A DNA stretch of 60,637 nucleotides, taken from Chloroflexi bacterium TSY. GTDB lineage: Bacteria > Chloroflexota > Anaerolineae > Caldilineales > Caldilineaceae. Positions 8,850 to 17,866 of this stretch are shown piece after piece (within the stretch, counting starts at the first letter, position 1; each line of letters begins with the position of its first letter). The notes under the pieces are model-generated. The model did not search any database. It was not told the DNA's origin and saw only the letters and a list, made by a program, of their open reading frames with translations. Both the position numbers and the translations under genes were made by a program. The DNA lies in contig JAHBNG010000089.1 of the NCBI GenBank assembly GCA_019217005.1, positions 1-60,637 on the forward strand, in the 5' to 3' direction.

Positions 8850-9854
8850 ATGTACCGTATGATACCAATAGATGACCCCGCCGCTTGGCGCGGCGCCGAC
8901 CTGACCGATGCTCATGCCGATTGGACTGTTACGTTAACAGCGGAGCATGTGACTGAACTCGAAACAGCCATGCATGAAATCAGGCGCAGAGCTTTTTCGC
9001 TCTTTGACATACAACGTGATGACTTTCCATTACCCACTCTGTCTGGCGTTCTGTCCCAACTCCTGAACGAGCTTGAAGGCGGGCGAGGATTCGTTCGGTT
9101 GCGCGGCCTGCCGACCACAGAATGGGGTGAGGAAAAGTCCCGGTTCGCCATATGGGGTATTGGCACCCATTTGGGATGGGCTGAGCCACAGGACGGCGCG
9201 GGCAACCTACTCCATGACGTGCGCGACATTGGGCGCAAGTTTGGCTCTGACGATACGATCCGCTACTATCAAACCAATCAAGCCATTGATTTCCACAACG
9301 ATGGAGCCGATATCTTTGCTCTCTGTTGCTTGACCAAAGGACGACGGGGAGGACGAAGCCTTTTAATCAGCGCGGTCGAGCTATTCAACGAAGTGGCAAG
9401 ACAACGCCCCGATCTGGCGGAAGTATTGCAGCAGGATTTCCACGTCGATGCCCGAGGACAGCACAATGATGGTGCACGCTGTCAGGTTACACCGATCTAT
9501 ACCTACCACAATGGATTGATCAGTATTCTGATCAAAGTTCCTTATATCCATTCAGCGCAACGATTCGATGATACACCGCGTCTCACACAGTCCCAAACAG
9601 AAGCGCTTGACCTGCTTGATTCTCTCATGCAAGATAAGGATCTGGTTCTTGAATTCGATTTGGAACCAGGCGATACATTGATTGCATCAAATCATACCGT
9701 CCTACACGGACGGACCGGATTTGTTGACGATGCAGAAACGACTCAACAGAGACACATGCTTCGTCTCTGGCTCACAATCCCAAACGGGCGTCCTCTACCC
9801 GCACATTATGCAGACACACGCGAGTTTGCAGCAACCTATGCGCGGCGGATGTAA
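8850..9854 (+). CDS. TauD/TfdA-like Fe(II)/2-oxoglutarate dioxygenase
   Basis: 334 residues from ATG 8850, chosen because GGAGA lies 9 nt upstream; the frame is open further 5' but that part overlaps the lyase gene. The iron ligands fit H and D in DFHNDGADIF and the distal His in SNHTVLHGRTGF; Arg in RHMLRLWLTIPNGRPLP fits the 2-oxoglutarate salt bridge. Proteins of this type hydroxylate small acids or side chains; the substrate here is unknown. Pairing with a PL22 lyase suggests a plant-derived substrate, but that is inference. Confidence 0.85.
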   Translation: MYRMIPIDDPAAWRGADLTDAHADWTVTLTAEHVTELETAMHEIRRRAFSLFDIQRDDFPLPTLSGVLSQLLNELEGGRGFVRLRGLPTTEWGEEKSRFAIWGIGTHLGWAEPQDGAGNLLHDVRDIGRKFGSDDTIRYYQTNQAIDFHNDGADIFALCCLTKGRRGGRSLLISAVELFNEVARQRPDLAEVLQQDFHVDARGQHNDGARCQVTPIYTYHNGLISILIKVPYIHSAQRFDDTPRLTQSQTEALDLLDSLMQDKDLVLEFDLEPGDTLIASNHTVLHGRTGFVDDAETTQQRHMLRLWLTIPNGRPLPAHYADTREFAATYARRM

Positions 9855-9917
9855 GGGGGTGTTTTAAAAGGGCGAACAGTCCTGGTTGAGTAGTCAGACT
9901 TTTAAAGCACCCCCTTA
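9852..9917. repeat. 19-bp inverted repeat overlapping the dioxygenase stop codon
   Basis: TAAGGGGGTGTTTTAAAAG (9852-9870) pairs with 9899-9917 with a single G-U position. The stop TAA is the first triplet of the stem. No U-run follows, so an intrinsic terminator is uncertain; end protection or a mobile palindrome is equally possible. The rest of 9855-10156 holds repeat P2 and nothing else recognised. Confidence 0.6.
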
Positions 9918-10066
9918 GTCTAGTGGGATGCAATCTGTGCCGATTTACCGTAATGGGTGCAGTCTATGGAAAAAGGGGATAGTATATCTGCGCTTATACT
10001 ATGACCGCCAGGAAAGGCATGATATAATCTGCTATTGGATAGCACTTTAGGCAGAGAACTGATAGA

Positions 10067-10143
10067 GACGCCACTTAAACTTCGGACAATAGAACAGCTT
10101 TTTGTCGAGAGACAATTGTCCGAAGTTCAAATGATGTGGCTAT
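10067..10143 (+). repeat. 77-bp palindromic repeat P2, copy 1
   Basis: GACGCCACTTAAACTTCGGACAAT on the left and ATTGTCCGAAGTTCAAATGATGTGGC on the right form inverted arms around a short AT-rich loop. The reverse complement of 17867-17942 matches along its whole length. The outer edges GACGCCAC and GTGGCTAT are shared too, so the unit ends are well defined. It lies 14 nt before the Uma2 ATG. Confidence 0.75.
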
Positions 10144-10156
10144 GAGGAACTAGCCG

Positions 10157-10900
10157 ATGTCCAGACAAACAGCAATAGAGAGGCCGCCTACAGAAGAACG
10201 TATCACTCCAAATCATGATATGTCCTCATCCAGCAATGGAACACCACCACTTCTCCCCGGTGATTTTCTAACCCGTAGCGAATTTGAGCGCCGCTATCAT
10301 GCCCATCCTGAAATCAAAAAAGCCGAGTTGATCGAAGGAATCGTCTATATGCCATCTCCTGTAAATGCCAAACTTCACGGCGATCCCCACTTTGATCTGA
10401 TTACCTGGCTTGGTGTCTATGGTGCAAGTATAACTGGTCTACGAGGCAGCGACAACGCAACCCTTCGCCTTGATAACTTGAATGATCCACAGCCCGATGC
10501 TCTTTTACGTCTGGAGCCAGCTCAGGGTGGTCAGTCAAGGCTCGATGAAGATGGTTATTTAGAAGGACCTGTAGAGTTCGTCTTGGAAATTGCCGCCAGC
10601 AGTGTCAGTTATGACATGAATCAGAAGAAGCAGGTTTATGCTCGGCACGGTATCCAAGAGTATCTCGTTGTCCTCACACACGAACAACGCGTTGTCTGGT
10701 TTGTCCTACGCGACAGTGGTTATGAAGAGCTTCTTCCCAACGATGACGGTATTCTGCGGAGTGAAATCTTTCCAGGGCTTTGGTTACAACCGTCTGCCAT
10801 CTGGGATCACGATCTGGCGACCATCCTCAAGATAGTCCAACGAGGAATTGCTTCTCCTGAGCATGCTCTCTATGTGCAATCTTTGGCTGAACATCGATGA
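10157..10900 (+). CDS. Uma2-family (DUF820) putative endonuclease
   Basis: 247 residues. Uma2 proteins have a PD-(D/E)XK nuclease fold and are very common in Cyanobacteria and Chloroflexota. Here the fold is marked by FERRYHAHPEIKKAELIEGIVYMPSPV (about 45-75), the acidic PQPDALLRLEP (about 115) and FVLEIAASSVSYDMNQKKQVYARHGIQEYLVV (about 137-170), whose E and K fit the catalytic pair. The first 30 residues are polar and may be unstructured. No partner gene adjoins it; it stands between repeats P2 and the MITE region. Cellular role unknown. Confidence 0.85.
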   Translation: MSRQTAIERPPTEERITPNHDMSSSSNGTPPLLPGDFLTRSEFERRYHAHPEIKKAELIEGIVYMPSPVNAKLHGDPHFDLITWLGVYGASITGLRGSDNATLRLDNLNDPQPDALLRLEPAQGGQSRLDEDGYLEGPVEFVLEIAASSVSYDMNQKKQVYARHGIQEYLVVLTHEQRVVWFVLRDSGYEELLPNDDGILRSEIFPGLWLQPSAIWDHDLATILKIVQRGIASPEHALYVQSLAEHR

Positions 10901-10904
10901 AAAG

Positions 10905-10937
10905 AGCTATCAGCTATCAGCCGTCAGCCATCAGCTG
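10905..10937. repeat. Degenerate ATCAGC tandem repeat
   Basis: Short units AGCTATC, AGCTATC, AGCCGTC, AGCCATC, AGCTG follow one another just after the Uma2 stop. A second tract lies at 11215-11243. Between and after them is the shared string GCTGATTTTTATACTTTCCTATAC (ending at 10981, 11287 and 27184). No gene is supported in 10901-11378; the stretch is made of these tracts, one MITE and a second repeat. Confidence 0.6.
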
Positions 10938-10982
10938 GAATCGGGCCTTGTCTCGCTGCTGATTTTTATACTTTCCTATACT

Positions 10983-11197
10983 CAGTAGATCCAAATTTCA
11001 GGTTTTGAGAGAGAATTCTGGCGAAACAGTTGACATAAATACAAATTTGCCGGTCGATATCTAGTTTTTGCGTTAGATTTGGGCGATTTTCAGATATGAA
11101 ATAGGTTGTTTTCTGTAACCGAAATCTGAATAAATGACTCCAAAATCCCTGCAATCTCGACTGAAAATCGCCAAAAACGCCAAATTTGGATCTACTG
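10983..11197 (+). mobile_element. 215-bp MITE (MITE-C), copy 1
   Basis: Ends CAGTAGATCCAAATTT and AAATTTGGATCTACTG are perfect 16-bp inverted repeats. The copy at 45016-45230 has the same length and differs at only about two positions. Flanks are ATACT (10978-10982) and AGACT (11198-11202), a 4-of-5 match. It has no coding capacity of its own. Near identity of the two copies implies recent movement. No autonomous partner with these ends was found in the window. Confidence 0.85.
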
Positions 11198-11202
11198 AGA
11201 CT

Positions 11203-11287
11203 ATAAAAAAGCTTTCAGCTAATCAGCCATCAGCTATCAGCCAGAATCTGGTCATATTTTGTGACTGATTTTTATACTTTCCTATAC
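11203..11287 (+). repeat. Repeat R2 (ATAAAAAAGCTTTCAGC to TTTCCTATAC), copy 1
   Basis: Begins ATAAAAAAGCTTTCAGC and ends GACTGATTTTTATACTTTCCTATAC. A shorter version lies at 27122-27184, lacking the inner ATCAGC tract. Its right part also occurs directly left of MITE-C copy 1, so the MITE appears to have landed between repeat units. Confidence 0.55.
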
Positions 11288-11378
11288 GGTAAAAAATACG
11301 CCAACGAGACGATTATTGTCGACAAAGACAAACCTCTCTGTTTATTCAACTTGGTTTGATGAGAGAAAAGAGCGAGCA

Positions 11379-12308
11379 ATGAAGATCCGGAAACCAAAAC
11401 CAATCGCCGATGGAACCCCTTTCTATTTTGGTGAACATCAGTTCCGCTTTGGTCATGAAATTATCGAGTTGGTGGATTCAAGTGAAATTCGCAACGACGT
11501 TCCTGCATTGCAAGCTAGAATGGCTGAGGATGGCTACCTGTTTATTCGTGGATTTCACAATCGGCAGAAGGCGATAGAGGCGGAACAATGGACGTTACAG
11601 GCAATTGCCGCCCGCGGCGGGTTAAAGGCGGACGCCCCCGTGAATGATGGAATTATTGGAGAGGAAAATAAATCCTACGCATTCTTTCGTCAAATAGAAG
11701 TCTCACATGGCAAACCGATTCTCGATGTGGTCGATAGTGACGAAACCTTTGCCTTTTATGAAAAGCTCTTTGGCGGTCCGGTGATTACCTTTGACAAACG
11801 ATGGTTGCGCTGTATGGCGCACGGTGGTCACAATCACTTCCACTACGACAATGTCTACGTTGGCCGCGGCACCCCAAATCGTTATACGATGTGGAGCGCT
11901 CTCAGCGACATTGGTCTCGACAATGGTCCTCTTGTCATCTGCCTCGGCTCGCAGCGTCACGAAAAGCTCAAAACCACCTATGGTGCCACTGATATGGACC
12001 GCGATCTAACAGAGGCGATATTCAGTCAAGATCCAGTTGAACTGGTCGAAAAATTTGGTTTTCAATTGGCAACGGCTCACTTCCAACCGGGCGACGTCAT
12101 TCTCTTTGGCATGTTCATGATGCACAGTTCTGCCCCCAATCGCACAAATCGCTATCGCATCAGCATAGACACTCGCTACCAACCCGCAGAGGAAGAGAAG
12201 GATGAACGCTTCTATGGTGAAAACGGTCAGTGGTTGGGCAACTTTCATACAAAGGGGGCAACCTATAAAGCGATGGAAGAATTGCGCAAAGAGTGGGGGC
12301 TGGACTAG
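11379..12308 (+). CDS. Phytanoyl-CoA dioxygenase (PhyH) family protein
   Basis: 309 residues from ATG 11379; the frame is open upstream from a TTG at 11316, but that start has no ribosome site. Iron ligands fit HFHYDNVYVGRG (His and Asp) and the distal His in MFMMHSSAPNRTNRYRISIDTRYQP, whose Arg residues fit 2-oxoglutarate binding. DGYLFIRGF near residue 50 is the usual PhyH opening (DGYLVLRGF). Many bacterial PhyH proteins of this kind are of unknown substrate. Convergent with the sialidase-like gene. Confidence 0.87.
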   Translation: MKIRKPKPIADGTPFYFGEHQFRFGHEIIELVDSSEIRNDVPALQARMAEDGYLFIRGFHNRQKAIEAEQWTLQAIAARGGLKADAPVNDGIIGEENKSYAFFRQIEVSHGKPILDVVDSDETFAFYEKLFGGPVITFDKRWLRCMAHGGHNHFHYDNVYVGRGTPNRYTMWSALSDIGLDNGPLVICLGSQRHEKLKTTYGATDMDRDLTEAIFSQDPVELVEKFGFQLATAHFQPGDVILFGMFMMHSSAPNRTNRYRISIDTRYQPAEEEKDERFYGENGQWLGNFHTKGATYKAMEELRKEWGLD

Positions 12309-12335
12309 AACGAAACAGAATTTTCCAGCTCCGCA

Positions 12336-13466
12336 CTAAGCGCGAAATCCTTCCAACTTGTGAAAGGTGATCCGGTTGCTATCATGATAGTTATGTGATC
12401 CCTCATAGGCTGTGCGCACCAGATAAAGTATATCATCGCCGTCAAAGTGCCAATCCACATATTGAAAACCGGTGAGCCGCATGGAGTCGGCATACGAATG
12501 CGACAGATCATCCTCAATCAGCGTCTTCTTGTGTGTCCAACGAATCAGATCCGGCGAGGCGTAGAGTGAGAGTACGTTGCGCTGATTGGGATATGCTGCG
12601 TCTGTATTGTTGTTGCTTAAGGTGAGATAGAGACCGGACCTTGGGTCACGACGGATGGTGAACTTGCTCATGCCTCCGGGGAAATCGATGAAACCATCAA
12701 TCGGATCAAACGTCGCGCGTTTGCCATTGTCGTGAATCTTGACAATGGCAGCTTTGTCCACCATTGGCTTTGAATTGAAGCGTAGAATGTCCCAGAGTTC
12801 CCCGTTCGGTGCCTCCACTACATTGCCCTCCAGCCAGCCCAGAACGGGAATTTTGCCCCAACTTTGCGGCGTCCACTTAGGGTCAAAGGCCAGCTTGTTG
12901 CTCATGGTCCAATTGGTCGCATCGAGAAGATCGGCGTTTGCATCGACAGAAATCACCAGTACACGGAATCCGCTGCCCCAGACACAGGGATCACAATCTT
13001 CAAAGGCACGGTAGAGGCGACCATTTTTTTCGAAGACTGGCACCGGAGCGCAATGATAGTTTGGTGGCTCGCGAAAGGGACCGCCCCGAAAGAGTAACCC
13101 GCTCTTTTCGTCAGTTGGATGAGTCCAGGTGTTGCCATTGTTGTCGCTGCGGCGGATGACAATGGAGCCATACTGTTGTGACACGCCCAGGTGGTAGACG
13201 CTGTCTCCATGTAAAAATAGAGTGCCCCAATAGCCATTGGCAATATGGGTAACGTTGGTCCACGTTGCACCCTCGTCGCTTGATCTGTAGACGCTTGTCA
13301 AGTGCTCTTCATGTTCGTGGTTGCGTGGACAGCCGGGCCCAAAATAATCATGAGTTGCCAACAGATCTCCATTGGGAAGTCGCACAAAACTGGGGCTACC
13401 TAGATAGGTTTTGGTGGCTGCGTCTTGATACTTAATCTGATTCAATTGCACCGGTTTGTTCTCCAC
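12336..13466 (-). CDS. Sialidase-like (BNR/Asp-box) six-bladed propeller protein
   Basis: 376 residues. Asp boxes are visible as RSSDEGATWTN (about residue 60) and RSDNNGNTWTHP (about 107). SPSFVRLPNGDLLATHD at the start and FTIRRDPRSGLYLTLSNNN later fit the exo-alpha-sialidase/glycosidase superfamily. No signal peptide, so it is not obviously secreted; it may cleave imported oligosaccharides or be non-catalytic. It is the last gene of the minus-strand group, 28 nt after the aldo/keto reductase. Confidence 0.75.
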   Translation of the reverse strand: MENKPVQLNQIKYQDAATKTYLGSPSFVRLPNGDLLATHDYFGPGCPRNHEHEEHLTSVYRSSDEGATWTNVTHIANGYWGTLFLHGDSVYHLGVSQQYGSIVIRRSDNNGNTWTHPTDEKSGLLFRGGPFREPPNYHCAPVPVFEKNGRLYRAFEDCDPCVWGSGFRVLVISVDANADLLDATNWTMSNKLAFDPKWTPQSWGKIPVLGWLEGNVVEAPNGELWDILRFNSKPMVDKAAIVKIHDNGKRATFDPIDGFIDFPGGMSKFTIRRDPRSGLYLTLSNNNTDAAYPNQRNVLSLYASPDLIRWTHKKTLIEDDLSHSYADSMRLTGFQYVDWHFDGDDILYLVRTAYEGSHNYHDSNRITFHKLEGFRA

Positions 13467-13494
13467 TATCGATGTCTCGCTTCGTCAAATTCTG

Positions 13495-14445
13495 CTAGGA
13501 AAGATGAAACCCAGCCCGAAACTTGGCCCACACGCTCTCCTCGATTGGTGTGCTTGCCGCCCAGATGTTGGCTTCTAATTGCGCAATATTTAAACTGCCA
13601 ATCGGATTGCCGTGAATGCGTTCTTCTGCCAGACAGAATTGAATTGCCAACTGCAACAGATTGACTCCTTCTTCCTGACACCACCGCCAAAGCTTTCGTG
13701 CCCCATCTACGTCAGCATCATTCTTATAGCGACCTTTCTCCATTGCCTGATCGATATCGATCCCGGTCAATAGACCCCGTAGAATAGACCAACCGTTCAT
13801 GATCCCGATATCGGCTTCGGTCGCTGCAGGAAGGAGTTTATCAGCCGCAGTTTGGCGGATCAGATTATAGTCATTGAAGCAGAGCATCAAATCGACGTCG
13901 CCAGTTGCGATGGCTTTCAAATGAAAATCATGTGGTCGCATCCCGTACCCAACATTGCGCACCAAACCACGGGCTTTGAGCTGCAGCAATCCATCTAATG
14001 TGCCACCTTTTTCCAGAGTTGGTTCGATGCGCCCAGGATCGTGAATCAGCATCCCATCAAAATAGTCGGCTCCCAGAATCTCAAGCTGATCTTCCACATC
14101 GCGAATCACTCTCTCTGCTGAATAATCTGGCTCGCCCTCGCCATAAAAGCCCCATTGAGCCGCAGAGTGACAGCAGAGTCGTCCGGTGATAATGACATCT
14201 TCACGTGGAATCTCCTTGAGGGCCAGCCCCAGTTTGCGCAGAGAGTCGCCATAACAGCGCGCACAGTCAAAGTGGTTGACACCCAATGAAACAGCATGTT
14301 TGACCAGAGCGACAGCCTCTTCATCTTCCACAAACCCAAAATTATTGCCAAAGCCTTGCGTGCCAAATGGAATGACGGGAATCTCTAAATTGGTCTTGCC
14401 GAGACGGCGTCGGGGTAAGGAGTTTAATGGGGATGATTGGGTCAT
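13495..14445 (-). CDS. Aldo/keto reductase family protein, catalytic Lys replaced
   Basis: 316 residues, the normal length. The TIM-barrel frame is clear: PVIPFGTQGFG, VNHFDCARCYGDSLRKLGLAL (catalytic Asp and Tyr), YFDGMLIHDPG (His), RNVGYGMRPHD. The usual Lys of the tetrad (…FIATKV) aligns with Arg in DVIITGRLCCHS, so activity may be altered. LNIAQLEANIWAA near the end suits the NADP-binding C-terminus. It lies 27 nt after the ThuA gene, probably in one transcript, and may act on a sugar aldehyde or keto-sugar. Confidence 0.8.
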   Translation of the reverse strand: MTQSSPLNSLPRRRLGKTNLEIPVIPFGTQGFGNNFGFVEDEEAVALVKHAVSLGVNHFDCARCYGDSLRKLGLALKEIPREDVIITGRLCCHSAAQWGFYGEGEPDYSAERVIRDVEDQLEILGADYFDGMLIHDPGRIEPTLEKGGTLDGLLQLKARGLVRNVGYGMRPHDFHLKAIATGDVDLMLCFNDYNLIRQTAADKLLPAATEADIGIMNGWSILRGLLTGIDIDQAMEKGRYKNDADVDGARKLWRWCQEEGVNLLQLAIQFCLAEERIHGNPIGSLNIAQLEANIWAASTPIEESVWAKFRAGFHLS

Positions 14446-14472
14446 GATTCGTCTCCTTTATGTATACCGTGC

Positions 14473-15099
14473 TCAGTATGTGCACCAATCCAAGCAATTG
14501 CGCAACAACGTTTGATAGGAGGGATGATGCCAGATTTCCAGATTGTGCCCCGGCGTCAACACACAGACTCGCCCCTTGCCTTGGGTGCGTGTCCAACCGC
14601 CGGGTTGTGTACCATGTTCCGAGGTAGTGTCGAGAAAGTGATCGACATTCGGGTCATTCATCTCCATCATGTAGTGTTCGTCTTTGCCCGTAAACGCATT
14701 GCTGCCGGCCGTTAGCCGATGGCCTTCATGTGGTTCGACTGTGACTGGGCATTGAGCCGGATGCCCCACAAAAATGCCACCCATCAAGTGACAAAGTGAT
14801 GGTGCATTGTTGTAAAGAGCCGTTCCTGAATGTAAAAATAGAATACTGTTGCCATGGGCGACATAATTGACAAAGGAGGTGCCGATCCCCTCTGTGGCCC
14901 AAGGTGCCGAGTCCGATTGGGACCTGTTGTTGGCTTTGGAAAAGATAACGAGCGGGTAGTCATTCATTCTTTCTGCTGACCATTCATCAGGATCTTCTTG
15001 CCAATCAAATTCATATCCACAATCGGCCAGCCCAAGCAATCCGTCGCGGGTGAGTGCCGCTGGGTGGGCGCTATCATCGCAAAGTACTAATGTACGCAT
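14473..15099 (-). CDS. ThuA-like (trehalose-utilisation type) domain protein
   Basis: 208 residues with a class I glutamine-amidotransferase-like fold, as in ThuA proteins of sugar utilisation clusters. Typical stretches are NDYPLVIFSKANNRS, FVNYVAHGNSILFLHSGTALY, PHEGHRLTAGSNAFTGKDEHYMMEM and GKGRVCVLTPGHNLEIWHHPSYQTLLRNCLDW. ThuA-type proteins are linked to sugar oxidation or isomerisation but their reaction is poorly defined. Its position between ABC permeases and an aldo/keto reductase fits a carbohydrate role. Confidence 0.82.
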   Translation of the reverse strand: MRTLVLCDDSAHPAALTRDGLLGLADCGYEFDWQEDPDEWSAERMNDYPLVIFSKANNRSQSDSAPWATEGIGTSFVNYVAHGNSILFLHSGTALYNNAPSLCHLMGGIFVGHPAQCPVTVEPHEGHRLTAGSNAFTGKDEHYMMEMNDPNVDHFLDTTSEHGTQPGGWTRTQGKGRVCVLTPGHNLEIWHHPSYQTLLRNCLDWCTY

Positions 15100-15260
15100 A
15101 CTTCTACCTCCAATGTATATCGCACTAGCTCATAAGCTTAACATAAATTCATCCGGTACACTCGACTGAAAACGGTCAGATTTATTTGAAGTTTATGACA
15201 GTGCTCAGTTTAATTTCTTATCAACCAAATGAGATCCACTTGAGCCTGTTTTTGAAAGTT

Positions 15261-16163
15261 CTAGACATGTTTGGGATCAATCGCATCCCGCAGACCATCC
15301 CCCACAAAATTGATGCTGAGCACGGTGAGCAAGATCATGACCGCCGGCGGTACCCAAATCCAGGGTCCGTCCTGTAGAACATCCAAGCTCCGCGCGGTCT
15401 CCAACATGTTGCCCCAACTTGGTGTTGGCATCCCGCTGCCAACACCAAGAAAACTCAAACCAGCTTCCAGCAAGATTGCTTCATTGACGGCAAATGTGAC
15501 CGATGCCAGGAGAGGGGCAACAACGCCAGGAAGAATGTGGTTGCGGATAATGCGACCATCCCGCGATCCAACAGACTGGGCAGCCATCACATATTGGTTT
15601 TCGCGCAGAGATAGAACCTGTCCGCGTACCAAACGTGCGACGCCTGGCCAGCTAAAGATGCCGATGAGGAGGATGACGTTGGTGATATTCTGACCGACGT
15701 AGATTGCGACAGTAAGAATGATCACGACCCGCGGAAAGGTCATGATCACATCCGTGAAGCGCATAATCAGCATATCGACGATGCCACGATAGTAGCCAGA
15801 GAGAGCGCCCAGAATCATGCCGATGATGGTTGACATCAATGCAGCGCTAAATCCCACTGCAATGGAGACTCGTCCCCCATGCAGCACTCTGCTCCAGATG
15901 TCACGTCCGACACGATCCGTCCCAAAAAAATGGGCCGTGCTGGGTGCTTGAAACTTATCGGGGAGGTTAAGTTTGTCATATGGGTAACGTTCAATCAGGG
16001 GCGCTCCCAGGGTGAGCAGCAGCACTGTGGCAAAGATGAGAACACCCATTACCGCCAAGGGATGACCTCGAAAGCGTCGCCAAGCCTGTTGGGCCGGTGA
16101 TTGAGACTGTACAGATTGATAGGCTAACTGACTATTGTCTACAGAACTGATGAGTGCGAACAT
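15261..16163 (-). CDS. ABC transporter permease, DppC/OppC type
   Basis: 300 residues. A cytoplasmic N-terminus is followed by helix HPLAVMGVLIFATVLLLTLGAPLI, the periplasmic stretch FFGTDRVGRDIWSRVLHGGRVSIAVG typical of DppC, and further helices. The EAA loop for the ATPase is EAGLSFLGVGSGMPTPSWGNML. Together with the DppB-type permease and the solute-binding protein it should form an importer for peptides or oligosaccharides. No ATPase gene (DppD/DppF) is in the window. It begins 3 nt after the LysE gene ends, so they are surely co-transcribed. Confidence 0.92.
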   Translation of the reverse strand: MFALISSVDNSQLAYQSVQSQSPAQQAWRRFRGHPLAVMGVLIFATVLLLTLGAPLIERYPYDKLNLPDKFQAPSTAHFFGTDRVGRDIWSRVLHGGRVSIAVGFSAALMSTIIGMILGALSGYYRGIVDMLIMRFTDVIMTFPRVVIILTVAIYVGQNITNVILLIGIFSWPGVARLVRGQVLSLRENQYVMAAQSVGSRDGRIIRNHILPGVVAPLLASVTFAVNEAILLEAGLSFLGVGSGMPTPSWGNMLETARSLDVLQDGPWIWVPPAVMILLTVLSINFVGDGLRDAIDPKHV

Positions 16164-16166
16164 TGA

Positions 16167-16802
16167 TTATTTGCTATCCGTACCTGAAACAGCCGTTGCT
16201 AGGCCGAGGGCGATATAAACGCCACCGGTAAAATAACGTTGCCGATGAAGAAAGCCAGAATTACGCTTGAGCCAACTTCCCAACGTATCAGCCCCCAGTG
16301 CATAAATACTGTCGCTACAGATAGCCAAAGCGACAAAAATTAGACCCAGCAGCAGAATTTGCACTTGAACAGGACCTCGGGCGGGATCTACGAATTGAGG
16401 CAAAAAGGCAAAGAAAAAGAGTGCCGATTTTGGGTTGAGTAAGCTGACAAGCACACCTTGTCTATAGATGGGCCATAGCATCTGGGCTTCTGGTTTATCT
16501 ATCTCTGTCGAATCATCTTTTTTAAGAAGTTTATGAGCCCCAAGATAGATGAGGTAGGCGGCACCCAAATATTTGACAAAAGAAAAAGCAATGGCAGATG
16601 AGACAAGCAACGCCGAAATTCCGAAGGCCGCGGCAACGATTTGACAGTAAGCACCAGTTGAAACCGCCAGGACAGAGACAAATCCGGCCACTCTGCCTTG
16701 ATCAATACTCCGCGCAACAACATAGAGTACAGCAGGTCCTGGTATAATCAACAACACCAGTGCAGCGGCACTAAAAAGAACGATAGTTGACACGTCGAGC
16801 AT
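16167..16802 (-). CDS. LysE/RhtB-family exporter
   Basis: 211 residues from ATG 16802, preferred to an upstream TTG because GGAAAGG is well placed before it. Six membrane helices; family marks are LLIIPGPAVLYVVARSIDQGRVAG, YLGAAYLIYLGAHKL and GVLVSLLNPKSALFFFAFLPQFV. The family exports amino acids or small metabolites. Its place between the two permease genes of one ABC importer is unusual: dppB-dppC are normally adjacent. It might relieve accumulation of a degradation product, or be a chance insertion in the operon. Confidence 0.9.
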   Translation of the reverse strand: MLDVSTIVLFSAAALVLLIIPGPAVLYVVARSIDQGRVAGFVSVLAVSTGAYCQIVAAAFGISALLVSSAIAFSFVKYLGAAYLIYLGAHKLLKKDDSTEIDKPEAQMLWPIYRQGVLVSLLNPKSALFFFAFLPQFVDPARGPVQVQILLLGLIFVALAICSDSIYALGADTLGSWLKRNSGFLHRQRYFTGGVYIALGLATAVSGTDSK

Positions 16803-16843
16803 AACAACCCTTTCCAAAATTTAACAAAATGATTCTCCATTTT

Positions 16844-17797
16844 CTATTCATACCGAATGCGTGGATCGACGACAGCATAGGCCAAATCGGTCGCAAGATT
16901 AGCGGCTAACACCACCACGGCAGTAACCAGCATGATCCCCATCACCATTGGATAATCACGTGCGGCGACGGCATCGACCAATAAAGACCCCATGCCTGGC
17001 CAACTGTAGATCGTTTCCGTAAAGAGCGCACCCGCGACCAGTCCCCGGAGGCTCAACCCAACAATCGTGACCACAGGCAAGATGGCGTTGCGGAAAACGT
17101 GCCGCCAGGTAACAATCCACTCGCGTAAACCCTTCGCACGCGCGGTCCGCACATAATCTTCCCGTTGCACTTCCAAGATACTAAATCGGGTATAACGCAT
17201 GAATCCCGCCACACTAAAGATGGCCAGAGTCCCTGCCGGCAGCACCAGGTGATAAAGTAGATCCAGCAGCGATTTTTCTTGTCCAATTGTGCGCATACCA
17301 CCAGATGGAAACCAACCTAATTTGACGGAAAAGAGGTAGAGACCAAAGATGCCCGCAACAAAGGCAGGCATCGAGATACCAACAAAAGAAAGACCGGTTA
17401 GCGAGAAATCCCAGAAGGAGTATTGACGCAGCCCAATAAAAGTGCCTAGCGCCACGCCTGCCACGATTCCGATAAACAACGCTGTACCCATCAACAGAAG
17501 CGTACGTTGCAAACGCACCACCAGCACTTCTGCCACATCATCTCCATTTTTGAACCGGAAACCCAAATCTCCGCGTACAACCTGCCCAATCCATTTGACA
17601 TACCGGACGGGCATCGGGTCGTTCAACCCATAGCGTTCCCGCACAAAATCCAGATCATCTTTGGTAATCCCGATCTCTTCATTCACAAAGAAATCAACCG
17701 GATCGCCAGGAGCCAGATTGATCAGCAAGAAGATCACAATTGTAACAGCAATGAGCACGGGGATATTGATCAAAACGCGGCGCAGAACGTATTGCAT
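16844..17797 (-). CDS. ABC transporter permease, DppB/OppB type
   Basis: 317 residues. YVLRRVLINIPVLIAVTIVIFLLINLAPGDP is the standard DppB first helix. The long periplasmic part has RYGLNDPMPVRYVKWIGQVVRGDLGFRF. The EAA loop is RTARAKGLREWIVTWRHVFRNAILPVVT, followed by GALFTETIYSWPGMGSLLVDAV. Pairs with the DppC-type protein. A P2 palindrome separates it from the solute-binding protein gene, which could let the upstream gene be expressed more strongly. Confidence 0.93.
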   Translation of the reverse strand: MQYVLRRVLINIPVLIAVTIVIFLLINLAPGDPVDFFVNEEIGITKDDLDFVRERYGLNDPMPVRYVKWIGQVVRGDLGFRFKNGDDVAEVLVVRLQRTLLLMGTALFIGIVAGVALGTFIGLRQYSFWDFSLTGLSFVGISMPAFVAGIFGLYLFSVKLGWFPSGGMRTIGQEKSLLDLLYHLVLPAGTLAIFSVAGFMRYTRFSILEVQREDYVRTARAKGLREWIVTWRHVFRNAILPVVTIVGLSLRGLVAGALFTETIYSWPGMGSLLVDAVAARDYPMVMGIMLVTAVVVLAANLATDLAYAVVDPRIRYE

Positions 17798-17866
17798 AGG
17801 TGTTGAAAATGAAAGCCAAGGCTAAGGCTGATACGAACGAAGATACTTGCTCTTAGCCTCAGTCTG

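Noticed and set aside
9852..9917. Intrinsic terminator after the dioxygenase gene
   Set aside because: The stem is strong but no U-run follows; kept only as an inverted repeat.
10905..11243. ATCAGC tracts as a CRISPR array
   Set aside because: Units are 6-8 nt with no spacers and no cas genes are nearby.
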